DNA of 64,000 bases from Diabrotica undecimpunctata (Eukaryota > Arthropoda > Insecta > Coleoptera > Chrysomelidae), in the NCBI RefSeq assembly GCF_040954645.1, contig NC_092803.1, positions 123,213,961 to 123,277,960 on the forward strand. Direction: 5' to 3'. Of the stretch, positions 11,886 to 23,689 are shown piece by piece; position 1 is the first letter of the stretch, and every line of letters begins with the position of its first letter. Under the pieces are notes generated by a model that did no database searches, had not been told where the DNA came from, and saw only the letters and a list, made by a program, of their open reading frames with translations. The position numbers and the translations under genes are program-made.

Positions 11886-13210
11886 TTAATAATAATTTTC
11901 ATCACTATCACTATCACTATATTGTATTGTACCTAATATTTTTTTGAGTTCTGTTTGTGTTTCCTGAATAACTAGTGGATCTGGGTTTACTAAATTAAAT
12001 TTTTTAAACATATTTTCAAAAATACAAGGAAGTTTCTGCAGGATCTGTAATTCTAATTTTTCTTTGTATGACTGGAAGGCTTCCCTGTGTGGATTAGGAA
12101 TAACAGGATCTGGTGCGCTATTTTTAAGTTTAAATGAAGGGCGTTTATTAACTGAAAGTGGCGAACTTACTTTACGCTTTTTCGGCTGTTGGAAATGAGG
12201 ACGTGGTACCCAATTTTTATTACTCGTGGAAGAGGAATTGTTCGTATCAATATTACCATTCAGCTCAGGGAAATTATTTAGGTTATTTAAAATATCAAAA
12301 TTATTATGTGTTACTATTTTAGCGTAAGACGGATTTCTTACAATACCTTCAGCTTCTTTAAATGATACATTTTTTTCAGACATGATCTTTTTAATTTTTA
12401 ATTGTTCCTGGTATTTCGGGCAATTTTTTGATATGGACTATGGTCATGCGTTTCACAGTATATGCAATAAGCGTTAGAAGTGCATTCGATATCGTCATTT
12501 TCATCATGGTTTTGACCACATTTTTTACATTTAGTCATAGTGCTTCTGCAGTATTTTGCTGTATGACCATATCGAAGGCACTTAAAACACTGTACGACAG
12601 GATATATGTATGGCTCAACAGCAAATCTCACTAAATCAATTTTAACATATTTTGGCAAATTATTTCCTAAAAATGTTAACACGATAATCTGTCTTGGGAC
12701 AAACTGTGTCTCATTATCGGAATCAATAATCTTACGTTTCATTCTTTTTACTTCTACAACTTTTTGCTCACTTTCAATATTCTCCAATATATACTTTTCG
12801 GTCAAAAAAGTGTCAACCTCTCTAATAATTGCCTTTTTATGGTTAAAAAATATAGGTATATAAGCGATCAAATTATTATCTTTTATTAATTTATGTTCTA
12901 TAATAGCATTTGCGATATTATAAGTCTTAAAAATAATTTTTACCTTATTTCTACCAATCAATTTTATATCAATAACATCTTTATTAAAAGTAGTATGTTT
13001 AAATAGATAATGACCAACTTTTACCGCTGATAATCGACTATTTTTATCGACTGGTTCTACAACAATATAGTACGGTCCAATGACAGTCGAAACATATTTG
13101 TTGTCTAAATTATATATTTTGTTATCAATTTCCATTTCGTTTTGCCTACCGTTTCCATCTGGTGGGTCTTTTCCAGACGGGGAAGCATCCCCGTCGGAAG
13201 AGTTACTCAT
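11886..13210 (-). pseudogene. I-type ORF1 (Gag-like nucleic-acid-binding protein)
   Basis: ORF1 starts at ATG 13210 (MSNSSDGDASPSGKDPP). It carries three zinc-knuckle-like motifs: CFKCLRYGHTAKYC (CX2CX4HX4C), CKKCGQNHDENDDIEC and a partial CIYCETHDHSP. ORF1 proteins of this clade coat the element RNA. A frameshift near 12385-12400 splits it into 270 and 165 codon pieces, and the second piece (MSEKNVSFKEAEGIVRNPSY) is the usual C-terminal continuation. It ends four bases before ORF2 begins, as expected for a two-ORF LINE. Confidence 0.85.
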
Positions 13211-13348
13211 TATAAAATTATAAACTTGTACTTACCTTATCTATGAGTTTATGAAATAACAAACCAAAACAAACCTGCCTAAATTCGAGCAAAATGTAAT
13301 TAAGCGCGCTTCACGAGCCAACCTTATAGTTCGGAAGAAACACCAATG

Positions 13349-13362
13349 AAGAACTTTTTATG
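13349..13362. repeat. Target-site duplication, right copy (I-type element)
   Basis: AAGAACTTTTTATG, matching 3912-3925 base for base. Confidence 0.85.
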
Positions 13363-14756
13363 ATCTACAACTTTTATTTAAAACATTTTTCTCTAGAATG
13401 TATAAGAAACTTTTTATAGGCAAAAAACTATGTTTTTTACTTTTTTAGATCGTGTAAAAAAAAATAAAACAAAATCAACTGTACGTCTTCACGCAGATTT
13501 TTCATTACCCTTTTAGAACCTTCAAAAATAAAGATTTTTTCAGCTTTTTTTCTTTCTTGACTGGAGTATAATATACTTTTAATATTGTAACAATTGTCAA
13601 TTATTTGAATATTGATTTCTATTATTAATATTTGCATACTTCAAAAGGGTTAAATTAAAGGATAGGTTTAGCAAACATGGTTTTCAATATGTACATTACT
13701 TTTTTCACATTTGTGTTTTAAAATTAGGTAAATATTGTGTGCACATTTTCCCATTTTATATGTTTTTTGTATTTATACATTTGTAGTATTTGACTTTCAC
13801 CTAATGTTTTTGGGAATTGTGTATGTGGTAATTTATTATTTTTTGAAATGGAAACTAAAATACTTAACACTAAAAAATTTTTTTTAATATGTGTCCTGTT
13901 TCTTGTGTTTTAATGAATGTATAAAATATGACGCTATTTTCTCATTGTTAATTCCAATATTTGAGTTATTTTTTCTATTTTATCGTTTTGGTTTAATATA
14001 TTCCTTAATGGATTTTTTGCATTGTTTGTTACAAAAACATGAATTCAAATGATGTGTCACGTGGCATATATAGTCATTTAATAAGAATGTTGATGATGTC
14101 ATATTTTTGATAGATCTCAATAAATGAACAAATCAATTCTCTCAGCATGTTGAGAATTAGACAAATAAATTAATTTGTTTTACCGTTTTCTATATACTTA
14201 AGCTGAAGAATTTACTATATTATTATGGTTAGTCCACTTTTTTTACGTACTTGTCATTGAATAATAAATGGATCTTGCAGTAATCTAGTAAAATACTGAC
14301 TGACAAAAAAAAAACTGTCAAATCAGGTATTACTTGTCATCTTGCCATTTTCTGGTTTTATTTCATCGGCTTATGATGTTAACTCCGCATATACTATTCG
14401 TGTTTATGTCTCGTATGTCATTATTGGTCTGACGATTGTTTTGTAAATTCTGACTTTGTTCTATTATATGATTTTTAATGAGATTTTTGATATCACTGTA
14501 TGTTGATGGATCAATAAAAACTTTTTTTTTTTATTTTGTACATGTAAGTGCGTACATTTTCATTTCTTAGGTCTCACAGATACATTATAATTAGTAATAT
14601 GTTTCTTTTTGTAGTTTATTTACCTTTTCACATATTATTATTTTTGTTTAGTTAATATTTAATTCTTTAAAATCAATAGTATCTCCTATTTCTGCCCCCA
14701 AAAGTCTTTTACGCTTTTTTATGTCTATAAAAATAAATGCTTTTTTATACTTTTAG
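13363..14756. other. AT-rich stretch, nothing recognised
   Basis: No convincing ORF, repeat ends or RT motif. If the exon at 14757 is real this is intron DNA; I could not find the preceding exon here. Confidence 0.5.
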
Positions 14757-14903
14757 GTGTCATGACGCATTGAAAAAGAATAAGAATTTAATTGGACCAG
14801 ACCAAAGAGACTACCAAAGAGAATTAGATAGGAATTATAAAAGATTTATAGAGAAACTACAGCCATTAGTCAATCCGCAAAATATAACAATAATTAACAG
14901 CAG
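14757..14903 (+). CDS. Candidate internal exon of an unidentified host gene
   Basis: A 147-base segment bounded by TTTTAG and GTAATT that is open in one frame (starting [10 protein letters not shown]; hydrophilic and helical, e.g. [16 protein letters not shown]). It enters and leaves in the same phase: one base completes the first codon and two are left over. It joins in frame to the candidate last exon at 18045. Its codon content is unlike the surrounding transposon relics. I do not recognise the protein family. Upstream exons must lie beyond the I-type element or outside the window. Confidence 0.55.
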
Positions 14904-15094
14904 GTAATTAATTTTTAACTTTTTAATGTCTGTTCTTAATAGAGCATTAAATACGGCAAACATGATAAATTGACATCATTGGCTTAGATTGATCTATTAC
15001 AAAGGTCAGCAAAAAACGAATCAATTCTAATTTTATTTTTATACTTTCTCTAAAAGGCCTTCTTCTTCAGGTTTCCTCTCATATCGGGGGTTGG

Positions 15095-15146
15095 AAATTT
15101 CCAAGCTGCAACCAAACCATTATGGTTGGTTGCAGCTTGGAGATTT
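15095..15146. repeat. Near-perfect hairpin
   Basis: CCAAGCTGCAACCAAACCA at 15101-15119 and its complement at 15123-15140, with AAATTT/AGATTT extending the stem. The loop is about four bases. It lies at the edge of the RTE-like relic, within the candidate intron. Confidence 0.7.
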
Positions 15147-15247
15147 CTGTATGCTTGCATGTAAGTATTGTACATTTGTGCGCTTCCACTATATGACCCA
15201 AATTTTGAAGTTTTCTAATTTTAATAGTTTTTATGATTTAAAATTCT

Positions 15248-16030
15248 TTGTTCATTCTGTGTAATATCTCTACATGCTGTACATTCTCCTCTAGCACACA
15301 TCTCAATCAGTTATCACTCCTTGGGCTCCATTCCAGAATCTTCCTGGTTCATCTCCCATCCCGCAATCGTGCTACATGTCCCGCCCATCTCCATTTAAGC
15401 CTTTTAATGCGTTCGAGAACACCATCCACCTTTGACTTTCTACGTATCTCCTCGTTTATTACCCTGTCTCTCTGTGTTAGGTTAAGCATTGAGCGTTCCA
15501 TTTTTCTTTAGGTTATTTCTATTACTGTCTGGCGGTTTTTTGGCAAGGGTAAGAGTTTCGGCTCCATATGTAAGGACTGGCAAGACACACTCGTTAGATG
15601 CCCTTCTTTTGATACTGATGGGCACTTCCGATATAAAATTGTATATTAATTTGCCGTAGGCAACCCAACTCTTCTTTTAAAGACTCAGGGAGTCTTTAAT
15701 TCAGACTCACAGTCTTTAATTCAGACTCACATGTCTGATTATCTCTTGTGATGTTCAGTTCTTGTTAGAAATATGTAAATTTGTGAGTTTACTTTCGTTT
15801 TGCCCGATCCTGATGTTATCGCTGGGTACTAGGTTGGTCATCATTTTGGTTTTAATTTTATTAATTTTCCATCAATTTTTTCCTGTTTCTGTTCTTCCAG
15901 TATGTTTTTAAATTCTTTTATGTCATCCGAACACTATGCCATTAGCAAAGCGAAGGTAATTTAAGTATTCTCCGTCAACGATGGTTTCTTTGTCCTCCCA
16001 GTTTATATCTGGGTACCATATGGTCAGAAA
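15248..16030 (-). pseudogene. RTE-like reverse transcriptase relic
   Basis: The minus strand shows broken pieces of the RT C-terminal half. GEYLNYLRFAN corresponds to the FADD palm motif near 15960, and RDRVINEEIRRKSK and RLKWRWAGHVARL at 15350-15480 are the typical 3' end of these elements. Stops and shifts are frequent. A 20-base word (AGTCTTTAATTCAGACTCAC) is tandemly duplicated at about 15690-15730. Confidence 0.6.
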
Positions 16031-16079
16031 TCATCTATTCGGTATATCCGATTTCCTTTGTGATGTTATTGATTGATAT

Positions 16080-16520
16080 GTCCTGATCTAACCGTTACGT
16101 TGCTCAGGTTTTCCCGTAGATTATAAATAACCCATTCTTGCCTTGTCTTCCCTTTTAACTATGGGTTAAGTCGGGAGGTCCAGTAAGGCCTCCATAGCTG
16201 CCGTTGGTGTGCCTTTCATAGCCCTTCTGTGATTCCAAAGCATTCACATCTTTGCGTCTTGCTTAGTTTGAGAATGATAATTTTTTGCGCACCTTTAGCC
16301 ACCATGCCATTGATGCAAATGTGATTGCTGATTTTGCCACCTTGTTATAAATCCAATATGACATGTCTGGTTTTAAATCCCATATTTTAAATCCCATAAT
16401 TCCAAATGAGCCTCGAGTGTAATATTACCCAAATATACTTTACTTCACTCACCAGAGTTATATGTGTGCCATTTAGACTTGGAGGAGATTTTGGACTTCT
16501 GTGAGCTTATGTTAAGCCTT
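16080..16520 (-). pseudogene. LOA-like non-LTR relic
   Basis: Heavily decayed minus-strand coding similarity to the better copy at 55285-57680. The KLSKTQR..CFGIT segment followed by a short A-rich region parallels the QRLAGMGIT...TPTAAME region there. No usable frame remains. Confidence 0.4.
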
Positions 16521-16564
16521 ATATTTGAAATCGATAAATTAGGTGTAACTTCTGTAACTAAAAT

Positions 16565-16768
16565 TAGATGGCGGCCATAGCTCAGTGGCTAGATACTAAC
16601 TTACTAAGCCGGACGGCCCAGGTACAGACATAAGTAATTTTTCAATGTCTAATTTAACTGAGCTGTCACCGTGTTTCAGAGAGCATGTAAATCCGTCGAT
16701 ACCGGCCACGTAAGAAGGTGTGCAGTACGACCGATTATAACTATAAATGGCTTTCGAAAAAAAAAAAG
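16565..16768 (+). mobile_element. tRNA-derived SINE, copy 1
   Basis: Begins with a tRNA-like head containing an A-box (TAGCTCAGTGGCTAGA). It then shares TAAGCCGG, AATTTTTCAAT.TCTA and CCGGC.ACGTAAG with copy 2 at 47030-47300, and ends in an A-run (GGCTTTCGAAAAAA). The B-box is degraded. SINEs of this kind are transcribed by RNA polymerase III and mobilised by LINEs. It is not a functional tRNA gene. Confidence 0.65.
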
Positions 16769-17587
16769 ACTGTGCCATTAAATTTGCGTAGGCTAAAATG
16801 ACCGGTTCATATGTATAGCCCATAACATATTGCCTGTCGTTGCTGAGTCTAGCTATCAGCCCTTCCATGACCAGATTTCGTATCCATCTGCGCCCTTTTT
16901 CGTTAATTCCTTTTAGATGAATCGCTCATGTGATGGCTTCGTAGAAGGTGTAGTCGAATGTTCCCTCTTTATTGAAAAATGGTTTACCATCAGTTGATCA
17001 TAGGTATCAGTTTTGTTTTACACTCAGGAAGTGAACCCTGAAAACTACTACTACTTTCAGGTTCTCTTCATCATTCGAGTATTCACCTGACTCCTTTTGG
17101 AGTGAAAGAATACTTATCTAAGGGTCCTGCCTTGATAGAGAGAGCTTTATAGAGCCTTGACATTTTTGCAATTTGTTCTATCTCTTACCAATGCCTTAAT
17201 GAACTATGTATTAATAGTCGATGTATTACGAGACAATTTCTCTAAAAGAAATATTGAACTTATGGCGAAAAAGATGAGGCGATAATAACAATTAACTAAA
17301 ATGGAATCAAAAAAACAGACGATAGTGTCTATCATAAAGAAGAAATAAGAAAATGAAAAAAATAATTCCAATGGGAAATATTATTTTCTACAGAAATAAA
17401 AAGTATTTAGCCATAAAAAGGTACGCCAAAACACAAACATAAAATACGGCAATAAGATCAATAGTACAAACACAATTAAGAGGAAGAACACCTAAAATAT
17501 TAAAAAAAAAAAAAACGGGATGTGGCACTCCCGGAGTGACTGACGAGATGAAGCGTAGCTTTCTTATCGTCTACGTATGGAGCAATA

Positions 17588-17692
17588 GTTTTTAATTTAA
17601 TTCAATTCGATTCGATGCGATGCGATTCAATGCAATTTATTTTAATTTATTTTAATTTAATTTAATTTTATTTTTCTTTTATTTTACTTATT
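17588..17692. repeat. Low-complexity ATT-rich/TTTAA repeat
   Basis: Degenerate tandem words of 5-6 bases (TTCAATTCGAT, GATGCGATGCGATT, then TTTAATTTA). Probably expanded simple sequence. It lies in the candidate intron 14904-18044. Confidence 0.7.
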
Positions 17693-18044
17693 TTGTTAAG
17701 AAAACACGCATGGAACTGCATTTACTACTCGATGTAGCGCGCGATCGTTTCAGATAAGATGCCAAGAATAGGTTCAGTCAAAACATGCTAACAAAAATAA
17801 TAAGATCAATATAATAAAACAAGACATGACAAGCTCATGGATGAGACCCGAAAATAAAAGAATAGATGAAACGTGAGACCATAAATCGAGAACAGAAAAA
17901 CGGAGAATAACATGTTATTGATTACTCTGGCGAAATTTTTAAGTACTCTGCCAAAGTAACGGTATAATACGTATATTGTTTTTTTTTTATTTAAAAAACA
18001 ATTATAATTTCTATATTAATTTTGTTTTGTATTTCTGATTTCAG

Positions 18045-18090
18045 TCCCAATAGATATCCTCACGCTGAAAATTCACCTTTAAGATGGTAA
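18045..18090 (+). CDS. Candidate last exon of the unidentified host gene
   Basis: Preceded by a good pyrimidine tract and acceptor (TGTATTTCTGATTTCAG). Its first base completes the split codon left by the exon at 14903, then 14 codons follow, ending SPLRW and TAA at 18088-18090. An AATAAA about 300 bases downstream (near 18400) could serve as the poly(A) signal. The open stretch is short, so support rests mainly on the splice sites and matching phase. Confidence 0.5.
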
Positions 18091-18574
18091 AGGATCAAAA
18101 CACATGGGCATAGTTTGGTTATCTTGGCGCATTTTAATTCGAGTTTATATTCCTAAAAGGTTGAACACCTAGTGGATGTAAGCTACAGTTTTAATATTGG
18201 CATGAAGAATATATTAAAGCATTTATCTAAAAAATATTCATTCCAGTGGTCCATTCAAATTCCATTGAGACTCAGTAAGTATTCGATCTAACATTTAGTT
18301 TATTCTCAAGATCCACACATCAAATTTTATTTTTTATACTTCAAAACTCTGTTAATGTCTATTTTACCAAAAAATGATTAATGTTAGTCATTAAGCAATA
18401 AAGAATTTTACAGAATAGAGAAAAGAGAATAACACAATAATAAAAAGTATGCTGAAAAATTTATAAGAAATGATTCAGGGAATATATCAATACCGTAGGT
18501 AAACTACATGCGAGAAAAACTATATGGAAAAATCCCAAGAATACTTAATTTAGGAAACAAATATAAAATTAAGC

Positions 18575-18845
18575 ATCTCGGCAATGTTGTAGTGGCCAGA
18601 ACCTCAGGGTTTTCACCGAGTGAAGACTCAGTGACTCGTGGATTCAAATCTGGTCGGGCACGGGAATTTTTTTTATAAGAAACAAGGAATTTTTATATTC
18701 ATCGGATCAGTAGTCGTCTGGTCTAAGTGCCTTAGTCGTTTGGATATAATAAGCGATTATCTGTAAAGTCTATATTGGTTGTTTATTAAGCCTTAACTGA
18801 GTAACAAGGCATTTACTCAACACACACTTCACAAAAGGATTATTG
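18575..18845 (+). mobile_element. tRNA-derived SINE-like element
   Basis: An A-box-like GTTGTAGTGGCCAGAACC is followed about 50 bases later by a good B-box, GGATTCAAATC (18640-18650), then GGTCGGGCACGGGAA and a T-run. The body to about 18845 matches neither of the other SINE copies. It does not fold into a convincing cloverleaf, so I do not call a tRNA. Confidence 0.5.
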
Positions 18846-19269
18846 CGGTAATAATATTATATTGTTGTTATTTAAAAAATAAAAAAAATTGCAACATTTA
18901 AAACAACCAATAAGTTAATACTTGTGTTGTCTCAGACTAAACCCAATTACAAACAAGAAAAACCAAAGGTTTGTATTTATTAAATACCTTGTAAATGTGA
19001 AAACTTTTATTTTTAATGATATCTGTCCATCAGATCAAATCAAATCAAAATTTAGAAGTAAGATGAAATAGGATTTGGTTACAATATTAAAAAAAGATTT
19101 TCCTTAAGGAAAATACCGACATTACTAAATTAATAAACGAAAAACCAAACACATGTATCGGGAATAAATCATTTTTAACGTAAAATAATATATTCTTATA
19201 ATTTAGCAGTATAAAAAAATATTACTTGATGTCATTATTGGGAGTAGACTAAACTAAATTTTAGACCAC

Positions 19270-19620
19270 TTATTGTGACGGAATAGTATCGTCGGGAGTT
19301 TTTTCTGATCTTTCCTCATTATTTACAATGGAATACTAATAACATAATTTTATCGTCGTGATTGGATGTAGTGGATTTACTGAGCTCGACAAAATTTTGA
19401 CAGATTCATTGTCGGAAATATACAGCATGAATATTCCTACACTCATTATTAATAGCTGAAATAAACTTACTGTTTATTGTACTGTAAAAAACTTTTTATT
19501 TGTAAATGCTAAAATATAAGCGACTATAACAGTTTAAAAATAAACATTAGGTATTTGTTTTATTGAAGTCAAAATGTGACCAACATAACACAAAATTAAT
19601 TACTAAATTTCCTAGACTGG
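19270..19620. repeat. Dispersed repeat, related to 28560-29375
   Basis: Shares TTTTGACAGATTCATTG.CGGAAA, then AATTCCTAC and TAATAGCT-like words and TAATTACTAAATT in the same order with 28640-29090. Non-coding, probably a non-autonomous element. Ends not determined. Confidence 0.45.
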
Positions 19621-19717
19621 GTTGAGTTCAGTGAAGTATGAAGTATGAAAAGTAAATGTAGATTCAAAATCGCAAATCCACTTAACATTTTAACTGCTAT
19701 ATTTGAAGTTAAAATTT

Positions 19718-19812
19718 TTGACTGGGCCCGGGTTCAAACATGAACCTCGTATTCTGCACACTTCTATGAGTCCGTGCCAGCTAACCGAGCCATCAAGCTG
19801 GCGAGATTTGGA
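19718..19812 (-). mobile_element. tRNA-derived SINE head, minus strand
   Basis: The minus strand reads GCCAGCTTGATGGCTCGGTTAGCTGG (A-box region) and, 50 bases on, GTTTGAACCCGGGCCCAG (B-box region). The spacing fits a tRNA-derived promoter. Only the head is clear. Confidence 0.5.
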
Positions 19813-20919
19813 TAGAATAATTTTTATAAATAATTTTATACATTTTTAAAAATCTTTTAGATCATTTTAGTGAGACTTTATAATACTCTCTCTTTTTTTT
19901 TTACTCATGCGTACACCTTTGGGAAATTGCATTCTCCAAAGATCGATAACATTTCTGGAATCTTCTGTAATATATTTTGTTTTAATAAAACCTTTTATTT
20001 TGCCGTCAATTTTATTACAAATCACAAACTGATTGTTCTACGATTTACTAATAAAAATGTATATTGTTTATAATTGATATATCAACAAATGATGTTTAAA
20101 AATATATTAAAAATAAGATATATTTTTTAGAAATTAAAATCATTTTTACATAAATAGGGCACTCGAATATGCTGCGTTGCATGATGTGCTACACTAGATT
20201 CATTTTTTGGATTTAGACATATTTTCGAAAATTTTGCCGTTCTTTCGAGAATTTTTTTGATTCTCATTCCTTTAAAAAACTCAAAAAAAAGGTGGAGATA
20301 AAACGGTAGAAAACTATTACAGATTAGTCACAGTTGGCACCTAGGCATTTAAAACGATTTATTTTCAATTTATATTCACGAACGAGACAAAAACGTTCAT
20401 GAAAAATATTAGTATCGTTCTTCAGTCATTCAATGATTATTTTTTTGAGTATTTTATCAGTTTGGGGAAAGCTTATATTTAAAATATTATTTTCTTGTAT
20501 TGAATAAGATCCTAAACAGGCATATATTTTTGGAATAAATGCTTTAATATGATTATTATTTGACAACAGCGAACAAAAACTGTGTTAAAGCTTCATAGTA
20601 ATTAAAATAACAGTATTTATAGTATTTCTATAATATTTCATTCAATTAATTTATGTACCATATTTATTGAAATCTGCTTTATTTATCGTATACAAAGCGG
20701 ATCTACACTAAGAATTAAGATTGCAATTTTCAAAACTATATTTATTTATTTATATGCAAAAATGTATTCATCAATGCTTTTATTTTTTTATTTTTATAGA
20801 GATATATAACTAAATAAAATATTTGTCAAATATTGTCTACTTTTAATTTAATAAGTATTTTGTTCCAGGGTTACCTTTTTTTAACAATTAATTATAATAC
20901 TTTCGTAACAAGCGATAAT
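19813..20919. other. AT-rich stretch, nothing recognised
   Basis: No supported coding frame, terminal repeats or SINE promoter; short ORFs here have no family motifs. Confidence 0.5.
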
Positions 20920-20924
20920 GATAC

Positions 20925-21135
20925 ATCTGAAGAAGTAAAACGAAGGGTACAGATAGCGAACAAATGTTATTTTTGACTAAATAAGCAGCTAAAAACAGAA
21001 ATTTAAGCCAAAAAACCAAATTAACAGTATATAGATCACTCATCCTACCAGTGCTAATATGTAGGTTAGCAACATGGACCATCTCCAAAACAAACGCAAA
21101 TCGTCTGCTCGTCTTCGAAAGCAAGATACTATAGT
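20925..21135 (+). pseudogene. RTE-like RT C-terminal relic
   Basis: Broken frame with VKRRVQIANKCYF, KTKLTVYRSLILPVL and WTISKTNANRL, corresponding to the segment after the YADD palm in RTE-like elements. Several stops. No 5' part is nearby. Confidence 0.6.
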
Positions 21136-21844
21136 AGAAATCCTCAATTTAGAAGAGTGATTTCATAGTTTTAACGCCGAATATCCTCAAATTTAAATGT
21201 ACACAGCGGCCCTCGAAAACTATCCGTTTTCTCAATTGCAATTTGCGTTTCCTCATAAGAAATTACAGAATATATAAAGTAGTATATTTATTTGTGCTTC
21301 TCTATAGTAGACTTGACCAGATGTTGTCGTACAGTGTAGCCAATTCTTGTTCACAAGTAGTAATTATGGTCATATAAAACCTGTATTCTTCCAAAAAACA
21401 TGAATTTTTCAATAGTAAAAATTAAGCACAAAATTGTAATGAAATAAATTTTATTTATATGTTCCGTTTCGTTACATATTTAAATTTATAAAATAAAAAT
21501 CGATATTTTAAAACATTATTTTTCAATCGTTTGGCAACGTTGAAATTAGCGAGGAAATTCCGATTTAGAATTCAGACCCAGACATAGCTGTAAAACTAGT
21601 TTTTATTCTTTTTTCGCCGAATAAATGCCCATCAAGACATAACCGATGGTTTATTTACATTGGCGTTTCTATGGGTAGTGCATGTGTTGCATTTTGTGAG
21701 TATATTTTATGTGATAAGTTTGTAAACTTATTGTTGTCAATACTGTATTGTAGTATTGATAAAACGTGTTATTGATAACAAGAGTGTTATAGTTTGTCGT
21801 TTTATAGTAAATTTTTAGTTATATTCTGTGATTATTAAATTATA

Positions 21845-23511
21845 ATGGACGAAAAACCGAGTTGTTAAAAGAGAAGACAGCAAAATTCTGATGTTGATTC
21901 CAAAAATGAAAAGCCGCAAAAGAGACGGAAAATGTTAACGTCCGAAGAGATGGTAATGATACAAAACGTTTATGAAGGAATTGTCGGCAGAAAAATGGCA
22001 TTAAATGTTAGCCAAGCGGTCGACATTTGTAGCAGTTTAACAAAAGTATCCGTTAGCTGTATTTATCGTGTACTTAAAAATACATCGGAAAATAAAAAGC
22101 TAGAAAAAGGTGAAACTAGAGGTAGGAAAAGCGTTGTTTTGGATGACGAGGCAAGGAATATTATACGTCGAAAAATTCATTCATTTTATTTTCGGAGTGA
22201 AATTCCAACACTGAAAAATATTTCGCAAGAGCTCGAAAACGATGACTCCTTACCCAAGATATCTCGTAGAGTCTTAATCAGGACCATGCGCGAAATGAAC
22301 TTTCGATATGTAAAACGCAACACAAAAAGTATGCTATTAGAAAAAAATGAAATTATTCTGTGGAGAAGAAAATATTTAGAAGAAATACGAAACATTCGCA
22401 GCACTGACGCAAAATATATTATTTGGATGAAACCTGGATTAACGAAGGTCATACAGTTGGAATGCTGCGATGCTACGTCTTCCCTGTCCTTTTTTATGGT
22501 GTTGAATCGTGGACCTTGAACGAAGATATGTGTAGAAAACTGGAAGCATTTGAGATGTGGCTATATCGGAAAATGCTTAAGATCCCGTGGACTGACCGAG
22601 TCACAAATAAGGAGGTCCTCAGAAGAATGAAGAAGAATCGAGAAGTACTGACCACTATCAAATCTCGAAAGTTACAGTTCTTCGGACATATTATGCGAAA
22701 TGAATCCAGATATGCTCTCCTTCAAGCCATGCTGCAAGGAAAAATATTTGAAAAACGAGGTCCAGGAAGAAGAAGAACATCTTGGTTAAAGAACTTCAGA
22801 ATCTGGTTCAATACAACATCTGTGCAGCTTTTCCGCGCTGCTGCAGATAAGATAAAGATTGCCATGATGATCGCCAACATTCGTAACGGATAGGCACATC
22901 AAGAAGAAGAAGATACAGTTGGAAAAGTTTGGCAAGATTTAAATGTCCAAAAGTAAACGCGAAGCATTTATAGAAGGCTGGTCTACAGGATTAAAAGGGA
23001 CGGCGTTTAATCATCACCCATATAGGAAGTGATACAGGGTTCCTTGATGATGGTTTGCCTCAATTTGAGTCGAAAAAAACAGGTGATTATCATGAAGAAA
23101 TGACTTCCGAAGTATTTGAGCGCTGGTTTAAGAGAATCTTACCAAAATTGGAATCTGGGTCTGTGGTTGTTGTGGACAATGCGCCCTATCATAGCCGCAG
23201 ACTAGAACAATTACCTACGACGGCATGGCGGAAAGGACGGCATTGCACGGTTAAGAAAAAGTGAATATCTTAAATATGCTGTGGATGAAACTGCAAAAGA
23301 TTATGGTGTCAAAGTTCTGCGTCTACCACCTTATCATTGCGAACTTAATCCGATTGAACTTATATGGGCGCAAGTGAAAGGAGAAGTAGCACGCAATAAC
23401 AAAACGTTCAAATTAAACGAAGTTAAGGAACTTTTAATTCAAGCAATCCTCCATGTAACTCCAGAGAAATGGGCTAAATGTATAGGCCACATAATTAAAG
23501 AAGACCGTTAA
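21845..23511 (+). pseudogene. DDE_3-type (mariner-like) transposase, interrupted
   Basis: An N-terminal helix-turn-helix region (MLTSEEMVMIQNVYEGI, then VSVSCIYRVLK) starts at 21932. An earlier ATG at 21845 meets a stop after seven codons. The first catalytic Asp is in DETWINEGHT, which needs a one-base shift after KYIIW (22425). The second is in VVVVDNAPYHS (23175-23210) and the Glu in LNPIELIWAQVKGEVARNN (23340-23400). Between the first and second Asp a 450-base LINE fragment has inserted (22463-22912). The host frame also shifts near 23260. Inactive, class fairly sure. Confidence 0.82.
22463..22912 (+). mobile_element. 5'-truncated RTE-like LINE fragment inside the DDE_3 gene
   Basis: Flanked by ATACAGTTGGAA at 22451-22462 and 22913-22924 (12-bp target duplication). 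It encodes only the last part of ORF2 (FPVLFYGVESWTL, LEAFEMWLYRKMLKIPW, GHIMRNE, GRRRTSWLKN) and stops at TAG 22891, then GCACATC and an AAG repeat tail. This is the signature of target-primed reverse transcription with abortive 5' truncation. It happens to be in frame with the transposase start DETWINEGHT, creating a 156-codon chimera with no implied function. Confidence 0.85.
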
Positions 23512-23689
23512 AAAAAAAGTAACGCGCCACAAGACATACCTTTGGGGTGGTATGGAAACTGTCTTAAAATTTGTTTTAAAAAAATTTCATTGTGTAGCTC
23601 TTTAAGGACGGGTCACGTCAAAAGACATTTTAGCGTAACTTCCGCGACAGCCGGGTGGCATCAGTAAGCTTTCTGCAAAATTACTTGTT

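Larger units (their letters stand above)
3926..13348 (-). mobile_element. I-clade non-LTR retrotransposon, near full length, split by a Gypsy insertion
   Basis: Runs on the minus strand from 13348 (5' end, beginning CATTGGTGTTTC) to 3926 (3' end, a short CA-repeat tail). The same 14-bp word flanks both ends. Removing the nested Gypsy and one copy of its 4-bp duplication leaves about 5.24 kb, the usual size for I elements. Order of parts: ORF1 with three zinc knuckles, then ORF2 with apurinic endonuclease, reverse transcriptase and RNase H. RNase H after RT is typical of the I clade. Both ORFs carry a few frameshifts or stops, so this copy is dead. Its target duplication is still perfect, which suggests moderate age. 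Confidence 0.88.

Noticed and set aside
16565..16640. tRNA gene from the A-box-like head (also 18596, 19750 and 47030)
   Set aside because: No closing acceptor stem or anticodon arm could be formed; the extended shared body marks SINEs.
16596..16868. 90-codon minus-strand ORF
   Set aside because: Overlaps the SINE and its A-run; shadow frame without motifs.
21932..23511. A functional transposase or domesticated gene at the DDE_3 locus
   Set aside because: An early stop, a frameshift at the first Asp, a 450-base LINE insertion and a further shift near 23260 exclude an intact product.
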